Source: Rhodospirillum sp.
GTDB lineage: Bacteria; Pseudomonadota; Alphaproteobacteria; Dongiales; Dongiaceae
Length of the DNA stretch: 64,000 nt
Direction: 5' to 3'
Assembly (NCBI GenBank): GCA_013822765.1
Contig: PNKY01000005.1
Coordinates: 62,001-126,000, forward strand
Positions 17,249-26,671 of this stretch are shown here, one piece after another (within the stretch, counting starts at the first letter, position 1; each line of letters begins with the position of its first letter). Position numbers and translations under genes: made by a program. The notes under the pieces were generated by a model. That model saw only the letters and a list, made by a program, of their open reading frames with translations. It ran no database searches and was not told where the DNA came from.

Positions 17249-17608
17249 ATGACCCGATTCAAAGATTTCTGGCCGCTCTATCTGCGGGCGCATTGCAATC
17301 GCGGCACGCGCATCGGCCACTACACCGCCACCACAATCGCTCTCGCCGCCGTTGCTGCTTCGATCGCGCTACGGGAGATCTGGCTGACGGCGCTCGGCAT
17401 CGTGCTCGGCTATGCCATCGCGCTGGCGGCGCACCGCCTGGCCGACGGCTCCAAGTCGCTGGTCACCGTCAACCCGATCTGGGGCGCGGTCGCCGACTTC
17501 AGAATGTGCTGGCTGGCCTTGACCGGCAGGCTTGCGGTGGAACTCGCGCAGCATGTCGGGCCGTCAAGCGAGCCAGCGATCGGTTCGATGGTCGAGAACC
17601 CGCGGTAG
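17249..17608 (+). CDS. Divergent DUF962/Mpo1-like membrane protein
   Basis: The 119 residues align with the Mpo1-like DUF962 protein at 23508-23843: FWPLYLRAH, TRIGHYTATT, a hydrophobic middle and NPIWGAVADFRMCWLALTGRL correspond to [19 protein letters not shown] and [21 protein letters not shown]. Two membrane segments are expected. Mpo1 of yeast is an iron-dependent dioxygenase for 2-hydroxy fatty acids. Here the second motif, AHxxVEHN in the paralog, reads AHRLADGS, so an active-site-region His-Asn pair is missing. Activity is therefore doubtful. Confidence 0.75.
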   Translation: MTRFKDFWPLYLRAHCNRGTRIGHYTATTIALAAVAASIALREIWLTALGIVLGYAIALAAHRLADGSKSLVTVNPIWGAVADFRMCWLALTGRLAVELAQHVGPSSEPAIGSMVENPR

Positions 17609-17629
17609 ACGCGCGCCGAACGCCAAAGC

Positions 17630-18417
17630 CTATGTCGTGGCGTGGATGTCGTACCACTCGCCGAGGCCGCTGGATTTCTGCCGCACGAAGATGCTGTTGA
17701 TCACGCGCCACGCGGCGACTGCGCGGTCGGAGTCTAACCAATGGCCCGGCAGGTTTTCGCCGAACGTGCCGGAGCTGCCGAAGGCGAACCGCCAGTCGCC
17801 GTCGCGCAGCCGACCGAAGGTGGATTTCTCCACGCGCTTGATGCGGCGGCGGATGCGCCCTGGGATGTAAGAGAGCGCGATCTGCAGCGCCGAACGCGCC
17901 GGCCCGAACGTCACCTGGCTGATGATCTTGAACTTGCGATAGCCGAGCGCGTGCAGCAATGACAGGTCGCGGTCGCCCTTGGCCAGCGACATCTCGACCG
18001 AGACATATTGCGGCTTGTCCGCGGCATCGATCCCTTCGAGGCACAGGTGGTCATTCCCCTCGATGTCGATCTTGCAATAGAACCGCACGCCGTGCCGCTC
18101 GAGGATGTGGGTGAAGGGCAGCGTGCGCACCTTGACCGGGCGGCTGGTCTTGCCGCCGACGCCCGCCTTCTTCTCGTTGAAGGAACTCCACTCCGTCACG
18201 GCGTCGCAAACCCAATCGAGTTCGCCCTCGATCTCGGCGACGCCAACCTCCAGCAGCTGGAGCGCACCGGTTGCGATCTCGGACTGAAGCGGTCGCGCAG
18301 ATGGTCCGCCATGGCCGGATTGGCCTGCACGCCTACCACGCGATAGCCCTTGTGCAGGTAATAGGCGGTGTCGTCGCCGCGGTGCACGCCGACGTCGTAG
18401 ACTAGCCTAGGATCCAT
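17630..18417 (-). pseudogene. FkbM-family methyltransferase, frameshifted
   Basis: The N-terminal half (from ATG 18417: MDPRLVYDVGVHRGDDTAYYLHKG, a SAM-binding opening) and the C-terminal half (CKIDIEGNDHLCLEG, then SVEMSL) lie in different frames. Family-like sequence (SEIATGALQLLEVGVAEIEG) runs in the second frame upstream of its first ATG. The switch therefore falls at about 18281-18288 and is explained by one missing base. The full-length product would be about 260 residues. It may be a real pseudogene or a sequencing error. Confidence 0.8.
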
Positions 18418-18455
18418 GGTCCCCTTCGCTGTCTCGCCAGCCTTATGCCTGCCGC

Positions 18456-18707
18456 CTAGCCGGATTGCTGCCGCGCCAGCCACCGCAGCACTCGGCGACG
18501 GAGCGGCGGGATGTCGAGCGAGATCAGCACGACGCCCAGCGGCAGCATCCAGAATCCCAATATCGGCAGGAATCCGACCACCCCGCCCGCCATGCAGAGG
18601 AGGCCCAGCCCGGACCGCACGCCCGGCGGCAGATGGCGGTCGCTCCAGATCGCGGCCTTGTTAACGACCGCGAGCGTCTTCTTCCAAAATTGGCGGATCC
18701 GCGACAT
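18456..18707 (-). CDS. Small membrane protein of unknown function
   Basis: An 83-residue protein starting at ATG 18707. It has a basic N-terminus, then a hydrophobic stretch with two predicted membrane helices (SGLGLLCMAGGVVGFLPIL and FWMLPLGVVLISL). A conserved-looking cytosolic tail DIPPLRRRVLRWL follows. The motif resembles hypothetical proteins annotated only as transmembrane in alphaproteobacteria; I know no function. An 18-codon upstream extension to 18761 is possible but less likely. Confidence 0.65.
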   Translation of the reverse strand: MSRIRQFWKKTLAVVNKAAIWSDRHLPPGVRSGLGLLCMAGGVVGFLPILGFWMLPLGVVLISLDIPPLRRRVLRWLARQQSG

Positions 18708-19070
18708 GGCTTTCTTGAGCGCTCCAACGCCTACCCCGAGCAAGACATGCGAACACAACACCCGAAACCGGAAAAAGAGCCAAGGAAGTTAACCGGAAAA
18801 AGTGGCGGCGCGCTGACAGGACGGTTTCATGCCAGCGGCGCCGCCGTACCGAACGGCTAGTGGGAACTGCCGCCCGGACTCAGGGACTTGAACGCAACGC
18901 TTCGGACCCTAGGCTCCCAGCCGGCAGCCGGCATTTGCTTTTGATAAGAGCCCGCCGCGCGACCTTGCTTCGCCAGAAAATTCGCCCAGCGCACGGGGAA
19001 ACACCAAACCGGACGGAACATTGCATGCCCGCGGCTGTTTTCTTCTCAGTCCCATTGATTGCTCGTTCAG
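18708..19070. other. Intergenic stretch without a recognisable gene
   Basis: Lies between two divergent small genes. The only pattern seen is a 12-bp direct repeat AACCGGAAAAAG at 18766-18777 and 18791-18802, 25 bp apart, which lies 60-95 bp upstream of the minus-strand small membrane gene and could be a regulator site. No RNA gene or conserved reading frame is seen. Confidence 0.4.
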
Positions 19071-19532
19071 ATGCTGGAAACCGACCGCCTCGACCCATCG
19101 TTCCGCGTGCTGCTGCGCGAAGGCAGCCGGCGGCGCGAAGCGACGCTCGAGGAATTCCGCGAGTGGATCGCGGGCTTCCTTGCCATCGGGCTGGTCCTGG
19201 CGGTGCCGTTCTACGGACTTGTGTCCACCCCGGACTTTACGCTGGTGGAGCAATCCGAGGCGGCTGAACTCAACACCGGCCTTGGCGGATTCGGGCCGCC
19301 AGCGGTGAACCCCGTGGCGATACTGACCCGCCTGGAGACCAACCAGCTCTCCCCGTCCGACATTCGGAGCGTGCAGACGCGGCTCAAGGAAAGCGGCTTC
19401 GACCCGGGACCCATCGACGGCCTCGCAGGCAAGCGGACATTGGCCGCGCTCAACGCCTATCGGCAATCCGTCCGCCTCACCCCCGCTCTGGTCGTCAGCC
19501 GCGAAACGATCGACGCCCTGCCGGTTCGCTGA
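19071..19532 (+). CDS. Membrane-anchored peptidoglycan-binding-like protein
   Basis: The 153-residue protein starts at ATG 19071. An N-terminal cytosolic stretch of about 30 residues is followed by one membrane helix (GFLAIGLVLAVPFYGLV, about residues 40-58). The C-terminal half resembles PG_binding_1 (LSPSDIRSVQTRLKESG, DPGPIDGLAGKRTLAALNAY). It may anchor to the cell wall from the inner membrane. A palindrome follows the stop. No partner gene is evident. Confidence 0.75.
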   Translation: MLETDRLDPSFRVLLREGSRRREATLEEFREWIAGFLAIGLVLAVPFYGLVSTPDFTLVEQSEAAELNTGLGGFGPPAVNPVAILTRLETNQLSPSDIRSVQTRLKESGFDPGPIDGLAGKRTLAALNAYRQSVRLTPALVVSRETIDALPVR

Positions 19533-19548
19533 GCGCGCCGCCTCCTAT

Positions 19549-19568
19549 ATCGATCGCCATAGATCGAT
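19549..19568 (+). terminator. Short palindrome after the PG-binding gene
   Basis: ATCGATC-GCCATA-GATCGAT forms a perfect 7-bp stem 16 bp after the stop codon. It is AT-balanced and lacks a T-tract; it is a weak terminator candidate. Confidence 0.35.
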
Positions 19569-19644
19569 CGCGCAGCTTCATGCGCCAGCGTAATTATGTC
19601 ATAAGCGCGCCGAATTGATGTGACTGCCTCAGTAGGCCGCGACA

Positions 19645-19881
19645 ATGAATTTCCAGGATCATGGCCGCACGCTTCCCGACAATGTCGTGGAATTTCCCGG
19701 CGTGCGCCGCACCCGCTCGCAGCACCAGTCTCTCGCGCATGAGCCGCTCCGATCGGCGCCGCACCGGCGTGCAGCCGCGGTGTCGGGCGCCGAACTCAAT
19801 GCGCGGCTCATGGTTCTGCTCGGCATCTGCGCGACCGGCGCGGCCGCGGTCGTTTCTGCCGCGCACCTCCTGCAGGCATAG
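19645..19881 (+). CDS. Small protein of unknown function with a C-terminal membrane segment
   Basis: A 78-residue frame with a hydrophilic first half (DNVVEFPGVRRTRSQ) and one C-terminal hydrophobic helix (RLMVLLGICATGAAAVVSAA). An upstream AT-richer stretch (19590-19615) could hold a promoter. No family is recognised; coding status rests on composition and the helix. Confidence 0.5.
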   Translation: MNFQDHGRTLPDNVVEFPGVRRTRSQHQSLAHEPLRSAPHRRAAAVSGAELNARLMVLLGICATGAAAVVSAAHLLQA

Positions 19882-20015
19882 CAGCTCCCGCTTTGAGGGG
19901 GAGGCTGGCCGGCGGCTGGGCCCATTGAGGGGAATGGAGCCCGCCGCCGCGCCGAGCTTGCCCGGCATGGCATCACCCCGCATGATGTCGCCACTGGCAG
20001 CAACCGAGGATCGGC

Positions 20016-20519
20016 GTGGCGGTCTATAGCAACCCGGACGACGTACGTTCGGACATGGTCCGGTCGATGCTGCAATGGTGGCTCGTCAAGTCCGGCGGCG
20101 ACATTCCCGATCGCGACGATCTCGACCCGGCCGATCTCAAGCCGCTGCTCCCCAACATTCTCATCAGCGACGTCGAGCACGATCCGTTCCGTATCCGCTA
20201 TCGCCTGGTCGGAACCAGAGCGCGCGAGGCGACTGGCTTCAATATCGTCGGCCGCTATCTGGACGAGCTGTTGCCGACCGATCCCGACGAGCCATGGATG
20301 GATGACTACCGCCTCGCCTATCGCACGCGCCGACCGGTGCTCGGCGTGAGTTCCGTCACGACCACCAGCGGCGAGATCTTCACGTACGAATACGGCTTGT
20401 TCCCGCTGCGCAAGGGCGGCGGAACGATCGAGCAATTCATCGCGGTGGAAGATTACGGCGATCTTAGTTCGACGCTGCTCGATCTGGTCGAATGGCGCGA
20501 GCGGCCGACAAAGAAATGA
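20016..20519 (+). CDS. PAS_5 domain protein
   Basis: The 167-residue protein matches the PAS_5 (PF07310) family found widely in alphaproteobacteria. Recognisable stretches are LPNILISDVEHDPFRIRYRL, GTRAREATGFNIVGRYLDEL and the later beta strands YEYGLFPLRKGG. There is no output domain, so it probably senses a ligand or light/redox state and acts through a partner. A TTG or GTG start nearby cannot be excluded; ATG at 20031 is not in better context. Confidence 0.85.
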   Translation: MAVYSNPDDVRSDMVRSMLQWWLVKSGGDIPDRDDLDPADLKPLLPNILISDVEHDPFRIRYRLVGTRAREATGFNIVGRYLDELLPTDPDEPWMDDYRLAYRTRRPVLGVSSVTTTSGEIFTYEYGLFPLRKGGGTIEQFIAVEDYGDLSSTLLDLVEWRERPTKK

Positions 20520-20645
20520 GTCGTGATCTGCGTCACAAGAAACGCGTCAACACTCTCTTTACCTTCCCGCCGCTTCATCATGAAAGCCTTTGTTTTCGGG
20601 CACTTTTGCGACTCTTTGCAGAGCATTTTAGACGAATGCCATTTG

Positions 20646-20675
20646 TTGCGAAGTCGTGCTGTCTGTGTGTATCAT
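20646..20675 (+). promoter_or_regulatory. Candidate sigma-70 promoter
   Basis: TTGCGA (20646-20651) and TATCAT (20670-20675) are 18 bp apart in a locally AT-rich stretch. Downstream come a 7-bp hairpin CTGCGGC/GCCGCAG (20693-20717), a small gene at 20803 and a strong terminator at 21026. Together they make a self-contained transcription unit. Box matches are only moderate. Confidence 0.4.
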
Positions 20676-20802
20676 GTGCGTATGTCTTTGCCCTGCGGCC
20701 GCGTTGGTTAGCCGCAGATGAACGAATGCAAGTGTGGATCGACGCCCTCGCACCGGATCGCAGAGACAACGTGGCGTCACTGCAGAGATCGAGTGACCGA
20801 CA

Positions 20803-20985
20803 ATGACCATGGGACTCATTGGACTGGCTTTGGGAGCCGCGGCGAGCGCCGGCGGCACTTCGTTCCGGATGAGCACCTTCCAGGGCCCCGGCAACTACCG
20901 CATCCCGGTTGGCGGAGCGGTGTCGTTCCTTGGAGGGATGATCGTCTCGCTGAGCGTCGTGCAGCTCCTGCTCTCGATCTTCTAG
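20803..20985 (+). CDS. Small hydrophobic protein of unknown function
   Basis: A 60-residue frame with two hydrophobic segments (MGLIGLALGAAASAGG and GGAVSFLGGMIVSLSVVQLL) separated by a polar turn (FQGPGNYRIP). It starts ATGACCATG and is followed 40 bp later by a strong terminator. It is preceded by a 280-bp stretch with a possible promoter. No family is recognised; the tight terminator supports it as a real gene. Confidence 0.55.
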   Translation: MTMGLIGLALGAAASAGGTSFRMSTFQGPGNYRIPVGGAVSFLGGMIVSLSVVQLLLSIF

Positions 20986-21025
20986 TCCAGCTTCTCTTTC
21001 CATCGACGCTTGCTCTGAAAAGAGA

Positions 21026-21052
21026 GATGGGCCGACTTTTGATCGGCCCATC
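21026..21052 (+). terminator. Intrinsic-type terminator hairpin
   Basis: Perfect 10-bp stem GATGGGCCGA/TCGGCCCATC around loop CTTTTGA. It ends the small-protein unit and also lies in the space to the convergent lipoprotein gene at 21077-21352, so it may serve both strands. Confidence 0.7.
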
Positions 21053-21076
21053 CTGAATGCGCGATGTCTGCGACCT

Positions 21077-21352
21077 TTAGCCAACGGGCTCGGTCGCGTC
21101 ACACATCACCGGATCGTCCTTCTTGATCTTGCGGCAGTTCAGGCGGCACTGCAGCACGCCGCTATCCCCGCGCACTTCGGTGAACCATTCCACGCCCGCG
21201 CGCTGGCAGGCCTCGAGCGTGTAGTGCCCGCCAAGATACGATTCCTGGCCGTTGGCGTCGGTGCGGGCGAGCGACCAGATGTTCGGGCTGATGGGATCGA
21301 CCGCGCAACTGGCGCAAGCGACGCTCAGCAACACAACGAGTACGGATCTCAT
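21077..21352 (-). CDS. Small secreted cysteine-containing lipoprotein candidate
   Basis: A 91-residue protein with a signal peptide (MRSVLVVLLSVACASCAV) and a lipobox-like LSVAC. The mature part has several cysteines (EACQRAG, VLQCRLNCRKIK, VMCDATE) that could form disulphides in the periplasm. No family is recognised. It is a monocistronic minus-strand gene convergent with the preceding small gene. Confidence 0.7.
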   Translation of the reverse strand: MRSVLVVLLSVACASCAVDPISPNIWSLARTDANGQESYLGGHYTLEACQRAGVEWFTEVRGDSGVLQCRLNCRKIKKDDPVMCDATEPVG

Positions 21353-21451
21353 ATTCCCCTCTCATGCCGTGGCAGCGCGGCCATTCTACCAAGAGCCAGG
21401 ATCGATTGCGACGCGTGGTTATAGTTAACGCGCCGAAATCAAGCGCCGGCG

Positions 21452-21841
21452 CTACGCCAGGTCGAGCGCGTGGCGCTTCAGATCGGCAAGGTCGACATGC
21501 TCCAACGCCCGCCTGTGGGTTGCGCCCAGCACCACGTGCGGCGCCGCGCCGGCTTCCAGCGCCTGTTGCCAGCGATCCGCGCACAGGCACCAGCGGTCGC
21601 CCGGCTTCAGTCCCGGAAAGCCGAACTCCGGGCGCGGCGTGGACAGGTCGTTGCCCGCACGCTTGGAGAATTCGAGGAAGGAAGCGGTCATCGCCGCGCA
21701 CACGACGTGGCGGCCGCGATCCTCGTCGCTGGTCGAGCAGCAGCCGTCGCGGAAGAAACCGGTGACAGGGTCGATCGAACACGACACCAACGTTTCGCCG
21801 AAGACGTTGAGATCCTCTTCCTTGTTGTCGTTCGCCGCCAT
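21452..21841 (-). CDS. DUF2237 family protein
   Basis: A 129-residue protein from ATG 21841. The DUF2237 motif string is clear: SCSIDPVTGFFRDGCCST, GRHVVCAAMTASFLEFSK, GNDLSTP, FPGLKPGDRWCLCADRW and VVLGATHRRALEHV. Conserved cysteines and a histidine suggest a metal or redox site, but no function is established. An upstream extension to 21898 lacks similarity. It is divergent from the glycosyltransferase gene. Confidence 0.92.
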   Translation of the reverse strand: MAANDNKEEDLNVFGETLVSCSIDPVTGFFRDGCCSTSDEDRGRHVVCAAMTASFLEFSKRAGNDLSTPRPEFGFPGLKPGDRWCLCADRWQQALEAGAAPHVVLGATHRRALEHVDLADLKRHALDLA

Positions 21842-21933
21842 GGCTGACGCCTCTCGCTGGCCTAGCTTTCGGTGGACACTATACCGGACTTCGGGCATCT
21901 AGGGGGCATCCACCTACGCCCGCCCCAAAACCA

Positions 21934-23511
21934 ATGAACGACGCCGCCGCTCCAACCAATCCCACATTGGCAAAGGCTCTGCGCATCCTGGCGGGGCTGG
22001 CGGCGGAGGATGGCGACGCAGGGGCGGACTGGACCGACGCTCTGGTGTCGGAGCTGTCTCCGATACTGCCGCCGCCGGTACGATCCGATGCGTTGATTGG
22101 CGCCTACACCACCGGCCCTGGGCTGCGCTGGCATGCGGACCAGCTGATATCGCTGTGCCGGACGAAGGCGCTCGCCCCGGCCGAGCGCGCGCGACGACGC
22201 TACCACGCGCGCCTGCTGCGCCACGGCCTTGCGCCCGATCGCGCGGAGTTCCGACCGCTCGTGACCGTGCTGCTCCCGGTCTACAATCGCGCCGGCCTCT
22301 TGGTCGAGGCGGTGCAAAGCTGCATCGACCAGAGCTGGCGGCCGATCGAGATTCTGGTCGTCGACGATGGATCGACCGACGACGTGCCGGCGGCGCTGCG
22401 CCGGTTCGGCGACCAGGTGCGGCTGATCCGAAAGGGCAATGGCGGCGACGCCAGCGCGCGCAACTTTGGCCTGGCGGCGGCGCAGGGCGACTTCATCCAC
22501 TTCCTGGACAGCGACGACCTGCTGGCGCCGGACGCCGTCGCGAATGCCGTCGCCGCCTTCACCGCCGTCGCCGATGCCGATCTGTGCCACGGCCAGGGCC
22601 AATGGATCGACATGCGATCGACGCCGCCGCAGACCAAGCCGCTTCATTTCCGTGAGCACGCCAATCCGATTCGCGCCCTGATCGTCGAGTTCGCCTTCAC
22701 GGTGCCGACGGTCATGATGCCGCACTGGCGCATGCTGGCGATGCCGCCGTTCGAGGAGGACCTGCGTCGCTCCTCCGACTGGCGCTATTGGCAGCGCCTG
22801 GGCTTCGCCAACATCAAGGTGGTCGGCATCCGCAGCCTTGCCGCGCACCTGCGACGCTTCGAGCACAGCCTCCAGGCGACGCCTCATCCGGAGGATGACA
22901 GCCACGCGCTCGCGATGCTGCGCGGCCTGCGCGATCTGCTCCAGCATCCGCATACCTGGCCGTATGCCGCCGAATACGCCAACCTGTTCACGAGCCCGCG
23001 GATCCAGCGTTGGTTCGAAAAGGCGCCATCGGCACGCCTCGCCCCGATGCTCGGTGAGATCGCCGCCACGCTGCAGGCGGGATCGGCCACCAACAATCCG
23101 CACGGTCTGTCGATGCTGCCTGTGCTCGCTGCCTTGAACGGCCGGATCGACCGCATGCGGCAGCGCCGGCATTGGCCGGACGACGATCCCGCGTCGGCCT
23201 ATCGCGCCCTGGCGGCGCTGGTCACGCAGGCAATCGGCGGCGCGGCGCCGATCTCCGATCGCGACATCGCGTTCTGGACTGCCGAGCCGGCGTTGCCGCT
23301 GCGCTATCGCGCCCTGCACCGGTTCTTCGCCGCCATCCAGCGCCGCTGCGCACCTGCCAGCCTAGGCATCATCAGCGATACGCTGCTGCGTAAACTTGGA
23401 AATGTGCCGCAGCGCCGGATCGTGCGTTTGGCGGCGCGGATGCAGCCGATCCTTGGCGCGCGGCTCGCCGCTCTGGCCGCCGCTGCATGGCGGCGACGGA
23501 AAGGTGCCTAG
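21934..23511 (+). CDS. Family 2 glycosyltransferase with long C-terminal extension
   Basis: A 525-residue protein. Residues about 108-330 are a GT-A fold glycosyltransferase domain: [25 protein letters not shown], the donor-site [18 protein letters not shown] and the DxD-like [10 protein letters not shown]. It transfers a sugar from a nucleotide donor. The 105-residue N-terminal and 190-residue C-terminal extensions are helical and unassigned. No polysaccharide cluster surrounds it apart from the broken FkbM gene 3.5 kb away. The stop overlaps the convergent DUF962 gene by 4 bp. Confidence 0.9.
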   Translation: MNDAAAPTNPTLAKALRILAGLAAEDGDAGADWTDALVSELSPILPPPVRSDALIGAYTTGPGLRWHADQLISLCRTKALAPAERARRRYHARLLRHGLAPDRAEFRPLVTVLLPVYNRAGLLVEAVQSCIDQSWRPIEILVVDDGSTDDVPAALRRFGDQVRLIRKGNGGDASARNFGLAAAQGDFIHFLDSDDLLAPDAVANAVAAFTAVADADLCHGQGQWIDMRSTPPQTKPLHFREHANPIRALIVEFAFTVPTVMMPHWRMLAMPPFEEDLRRSSDWRYWQRLGFANIKVVGIRSLAAHLRRFEHSLQATPHPEDDSHALAMLRGLRDLLQHPHTWPYAAEYANLFTSPRIQRWFEKAPSARLAPMLGEIAATLQAGSATNNPHGLSMLPVLAALNGRIDRMRQRRHWPDDDPASAYRALAALVTQAIGGAAPISDRDIAFWTAEPALPLRYRALHRFFAAIQRRCAPASLGIISDTLLRKLGNVPQRRIVRLAARMQPILGARLAALAAAAWRRRKGA

Positions 23512-23843
23512 CGGTCTGCCGCGACCCCTGCCTTCCGCAGCTCGCCATCGAGCCGGCCGGTCAGCCACAAGCCGTACATCCGCGCATCGCTCGCCAGCGA
23601 CCACAACGGGTACTGGAACGTCGCCGGCTTGTTGTGCTCGACCAGGAAATGCGCGATCCACGCCGGGCCGTAGCCCGCGACCGGAACGACGATCAGCCAG
23701 CCCCAACCCTGCCCCGCCAGGAATAGCGCCAGCGCTGCCAGCACCAGCGTGCTGCCCAGGAAGTGCCAGGCGCGCGTGGCGGGCTTGGCATGTTCGCGCA
23801 GATAGAACGGCCAGAACTCCGCGTAGCTGCGGATGCGGCTCAT
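23508..23843 (-). CDS. Mpo1-like (DUF962) membrane protein
   Basis: A 111-residue protein with the full DUF962 pattern: [20 protein letters not shown], two hydrophobic helices, [20 protein letters not shown] and LWLTGRL. Yeast Mpo1 with this fold is an Fe(II) dioxygenase in the alpha-oxidation of 2-hydroxy fatty acids. The His residues and the EHN motif are all kept. It lies one base downstream of ilvD on the same strand and is probably co-transcribed. A more divergent paralog lies at 17249-17608. Confidence 0.9.
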   Translation of the reverse strand: MSRIRSYAEFWPFYLREHAKPATRAWHFLGSTLVLAALALFLAGQGWGWLIVVPVAGYGPAWIAHFLVEHNKPATFQYPLWSLASDARMYGLWLTGRLDGELRKAGVAADR

Positions 23844-23844
23844 C

Positions 23845-25557
23845 TCACTCCGCGGCCGTCTTCTGCCGCGCCAGGCCCGGATGGGTCACCGCGCCGGTGC
23901 GCGCGGACGACACCGTCTCGCCGTAGCGCCAGATCGCGCCGGACTGGTACTGCGCGAGGCGCGGTTTCCACGCCGCCTTGCGCTTTGCCAGTTCCTCGTC
24001 CGACAGCTCGACCTTGATCGAGCCGTTGTCGGCGTCGATCTCGATGATGTCGCCATTCTTCAGCAAGCCAATGGGCCCGCCCACCGCCGCTTCCGGCGCG
24101 ACGTGTCCGATGCAGAAGCCGCGGGTGGCGCCGGAGAAGCGCCCGTCGGTGATCAGCGCCACCTTCAGCCCCATGCCCTGGCCGTAGATCGCGGCGGTCA
24201 GCACCAGCATCTCGCGCATGCCGGGCCCGCCCTTCGGCCCCTCGTAGCGGATCACGATGACGTCGCCCGCCTTGTACGCGCGCTCCTGCACGGCAGCGAA
24301 CGCGTCTTCCTCGCGATCGAAGCACAGCGCGGTGCCGCGGAACTTGGTATTGGCAAGACCCGCGACCTTCACCACCGCACCGTCGGGCGCCAAGTTGCCC
24401 TTCAGCACCAGCACGCCGCCGGTCGGCGCCAGCGCCTTGCTGACCGGATGCACGACATCCTGGTCGGTGCGGAAGGTCACGCTCTTCAGGTTCTCCGCCA
24501 TGGTCTTGCCGCTGACGGTCATGCAGTCGCCGTGCAGGAAGCCGCCGTCCAGCAGCGCCTTCAGCACCTGCAGCACGCCGCCGGCGCGATGCATGTCGCT
24601 CGCGACGTATTTTCCGCCCGGCTTCAAATCGGCGATGTAGGGGGTGCGCTTCAGGATCGCCTCGATGTCGAAGACGTCGAAGTCGATGCCGGCCTCGTTG
24701 GCGATCGCCGGCAGGTGCAGGAGGCCGTTGGTCGATCCGCCGGTCGCCGCTACGACGGCGGCGGCATTCTCCAGCGCCTTGCGCGTGACAATGTCGCGTG
24801 GGCGCAAATTGTCCTTGAGCAGGCGCATCACCGCCTCGCCGGTCTGGAACGCGAACGCCTCGCGCTCCGCGATCACCGCGGGCGCCGAGGACGATCCCGG
24901 CAGCGCCAGGCCGATCGCCTCCGACACGCAGGCCATGGTGTTGGCGGTGAACTGGCCACCGCAGGCGCCGGCCGATGGGCATGCGATCTTTTCCAGCGCC
25001 GTCAGCTCCTCCAGCGGCATCTGGCCCGACTGGTATTTGCCGACCGCCTCGTAGACGTCCTGCACCGTCACGTCCTTGCCCTTGAAATTGCCGGGCAGGA
25101 TCGAGCCGCCATACATGAACACCGACGGCACGTTGAGCCGCACCATCGCCATCATCATCGCCGGCAGCGTCTTGTCGCAGCCGGCGATCGCCACCAGCGC
25201 GTCGTAGCAATGGCCGCGCACCGACAGCTCGACGGAGTCCGCGATGGTCTCGCGGCTGACCAGCGACGACTTCATGCCCGAATGGCCCATCGCGATGCCG
25301 TCGGTCACGGTGATGGTGACGAACTCGCGCGGCGTGCCGCCGGCGGCGCTGACGCCGCGCTTGGCGATCTCCGCATGTCCCTTCAGCGCGGTGTTGCACG
25401 GCGCCGATTCATTCCAGCTCGACACCACGCCGACGAACGGCTTGGCGATGTCTTGCTCGGTCAGGCCCATGGCATAGTAGAAGGCGCGGTGCGGCGCACG
25501 CTCCGGCCCTGCTTTCACGTGTCGGCTGCTGAGATCGTCGTTCGGCTGCTGGCTCAT
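23845..25557 (-). CDS. ilvD: Dihydroxy-acid dehydratase
   Basis: Converts 2,3-dihydroxy-isovalerate or -methylvalerate to the 2-keto acids in valine and isoleucine synthesis. 570 residues from ATG 25557, which has an upstream GGGAGGAG ribosome site. Iron-sulphur and Mg sites are visible: [25 protein letters not shown] and [19 protein letters not shown]. Length and motifs fit the IlvD/Edd family DHAD branch (PCN after WNESA). No other ilv genes are near. Confidence 0.96.
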   Translation of the reverse strand: MSQQPNDDLSSRHVKAGPERAPHRAFYYAMGLTEQDIAKPFVGVVSSWNESAPCNTALKGHAEIAKRGVSAAGGTPREFVTITVTDGIAMGHSGMKSSLVSRETIADSVELSVRGHCYDALVAIAGCDKTLPAMMMAMVRLNVPSVFMYGGSILPGNFKGKDVTVQDVYEAVGKYQSGQMPLEELTALEKIACPSAGACGGQFTANTMACVSEAIGLALPGSSSAPAVIAEREAFAFQTGEAVMRLLKDNLRPRDIVTRKALENAAAVVAATGGSTNGLLHLPAIANEAGIDFDVFDIEAILKRTPYIADLKPGGKYVASDMHRAGGVLQVLKALLDGGFLHGDCMTVSGKTMAENLKSVTFRTDQDVVHPVSKALAPTGGVLVLKGNLAPDGAVVKVAGLANTKFRGTALCFDREEDAFAAVQERAYKAGDVIVIRYEGPKGGPGMREMLVLTAAIYGQGMGLKVALITDGRFSGATRGFCIGHVAPEAAVGGPIGLLKNGDIIEIDADNGSIKVELSDEELAKRKAAWKPRLAQYQSGAIWRYGETVSSARTGAVTHPGLARQKTAAE

Positions 25558-25647
25558 CGAAAACTCCTCCCGTGGCCACCTTACCCCCCGGCGACGGGAG
25601 GTCAATACGCCGGCCCTATGCAGCGAAGACAGGGCCGCCTGCGATTT

Positions 25648-26610
25648 TCAGGGAGCCGGGCTCGCGACCGATTGCCGTGTCGCGCCGCGCCGGAAGCGGT
25701 CGAAGCCGATGGTCCACGGCTCGGCTTGGCTGTCGCGGTAGATGCCGTACTTGAAATAGGTGCACCCGACCAGCCCGGCATAGCCGAACGGCTCGGCCAC
25801 GTCCGGCGCTCCGGTCTCGTCGACCATGCCGTAGCGGCCCTTGATGAAGGGCTGGCCGTCCAGCCAGCCTTCGACGAAGCCGACATCCGCGGGCGGTGGC
25901 TCGACGCCGTGCGGCACCACCTTCACATGCAGCAGCACGTCGTGCCAGCGATCGAGGAACGGCCCGCGATGCCGCATCAGCTGCCCGACCGAGATCTTGC
26001 GCACGTCGTCGCTGGAGACCGCCAACTGCAATCCGATCACGTCGCCGAAATCGTCCTCGATCAGCCGGAACGAAACGGTCGGATTGCCCTCGCTCGCCGC
26101 CGACAAGCCGAACGGCTCATCATGCAAGGGACAGGTGTCGGGATGCTGCTTGAGCTGCGCGAGCACCAGGCGCTGGCCGGAGAACTTGCCCTTCATCGTG
26201 GCCGGGACCATGAAGCGGAATCCGTACCAGATCTCGGTCCCCAGCGGCAGGCGCACGTCATCCGGCTCAGCCAGCTCGGCGCGCTCGGTCCGCGCGTTCG
26301 GTGGCTCGCAGCGGCCGATCGAGCTCGACTTGCTCGGATCGAGCGTGAGCAGCAGCGCCTGGTTGTCCGGGTTCTCGGTCGTCGGCGCCGCCGCGAAATT
26401 GGCGATGCCCTTGCAGAAGTACGCCGTGTTGACGCTGCGGTCGAGTTGCCCCTCGAAATCCGCCGACAGGGCGATCGTCTCGGGGGAAATTGGCTTCGCC
26501 GCCGAACTGGGCTCGGTCGACTGGGCCAACGCCCGCCCGGCCAAACACAAGCCGATGGATAGCAACAAAGCCGAGAAGCGCAACGCCACAGAAGACCTCG
26601 ACGCAGCCAC
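25648..26610 (-). CDS. Secreted polysaccharide lyase-like protein
   Basis: About 320 residues with an N-terminal signal peptide (VALRFSALLLSIGLCLAG ending AQS). The likely start is GTG 26610, because longer in-frame starts run into uraD. The body resembles the heparin lyase I-like polysaccharide lyase fold (PF14099 type): TERAELAEPDDVRLPLGTE, EIWYGFRFMVP, WHDVLLHVKV and EGWLDGQPFIKGRYGM. Substrate is unknown. It is divergent in role from its neighbours ilvD and uraD, though on the same strand. Confidence 0.7.
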   Translation of the reverse strand: MAASRSSVALRFSALLLSIGLCLAGRALAQSTEPSSAAKPISPETIALSADFEGQLDRSVNTAYFCKGIANFAAAPTTENPDNQALLLTLDPSKSSSIGRCEPPNARTERAELAEPDDVRLPLGTEIWYGFRFMVPATMKGKFSGQRLVLAQLKQHPDTCPLHDEPFGLSAASEGNPTVSFRLIEDDFGDVIGLQLAVSSDDVRKISVGQLMRHRGPFLDRWHDVLLHVKVVPHGVEPPPADVGFVEGWLDGQPFIKGRYGMVDETGAPDVAEPFGYAGLVGCTYFKYGIYRDSQAEPWTIGFDRFRRGATRQSVASPAP

Positions 26611-26671
26611 AGGTACCCTTACCCTAGCATATCCCGGACATGGCCGCGAACCGGCGGCGGCGTGCGCTCCG

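Noticed and set aside
18766..18802. Pair of AACCGGAAAAAG repeats as a start of a CRISPR or repeat array
   Set aside because: Only two short copies, 25 bp apart; at most a regulator site.
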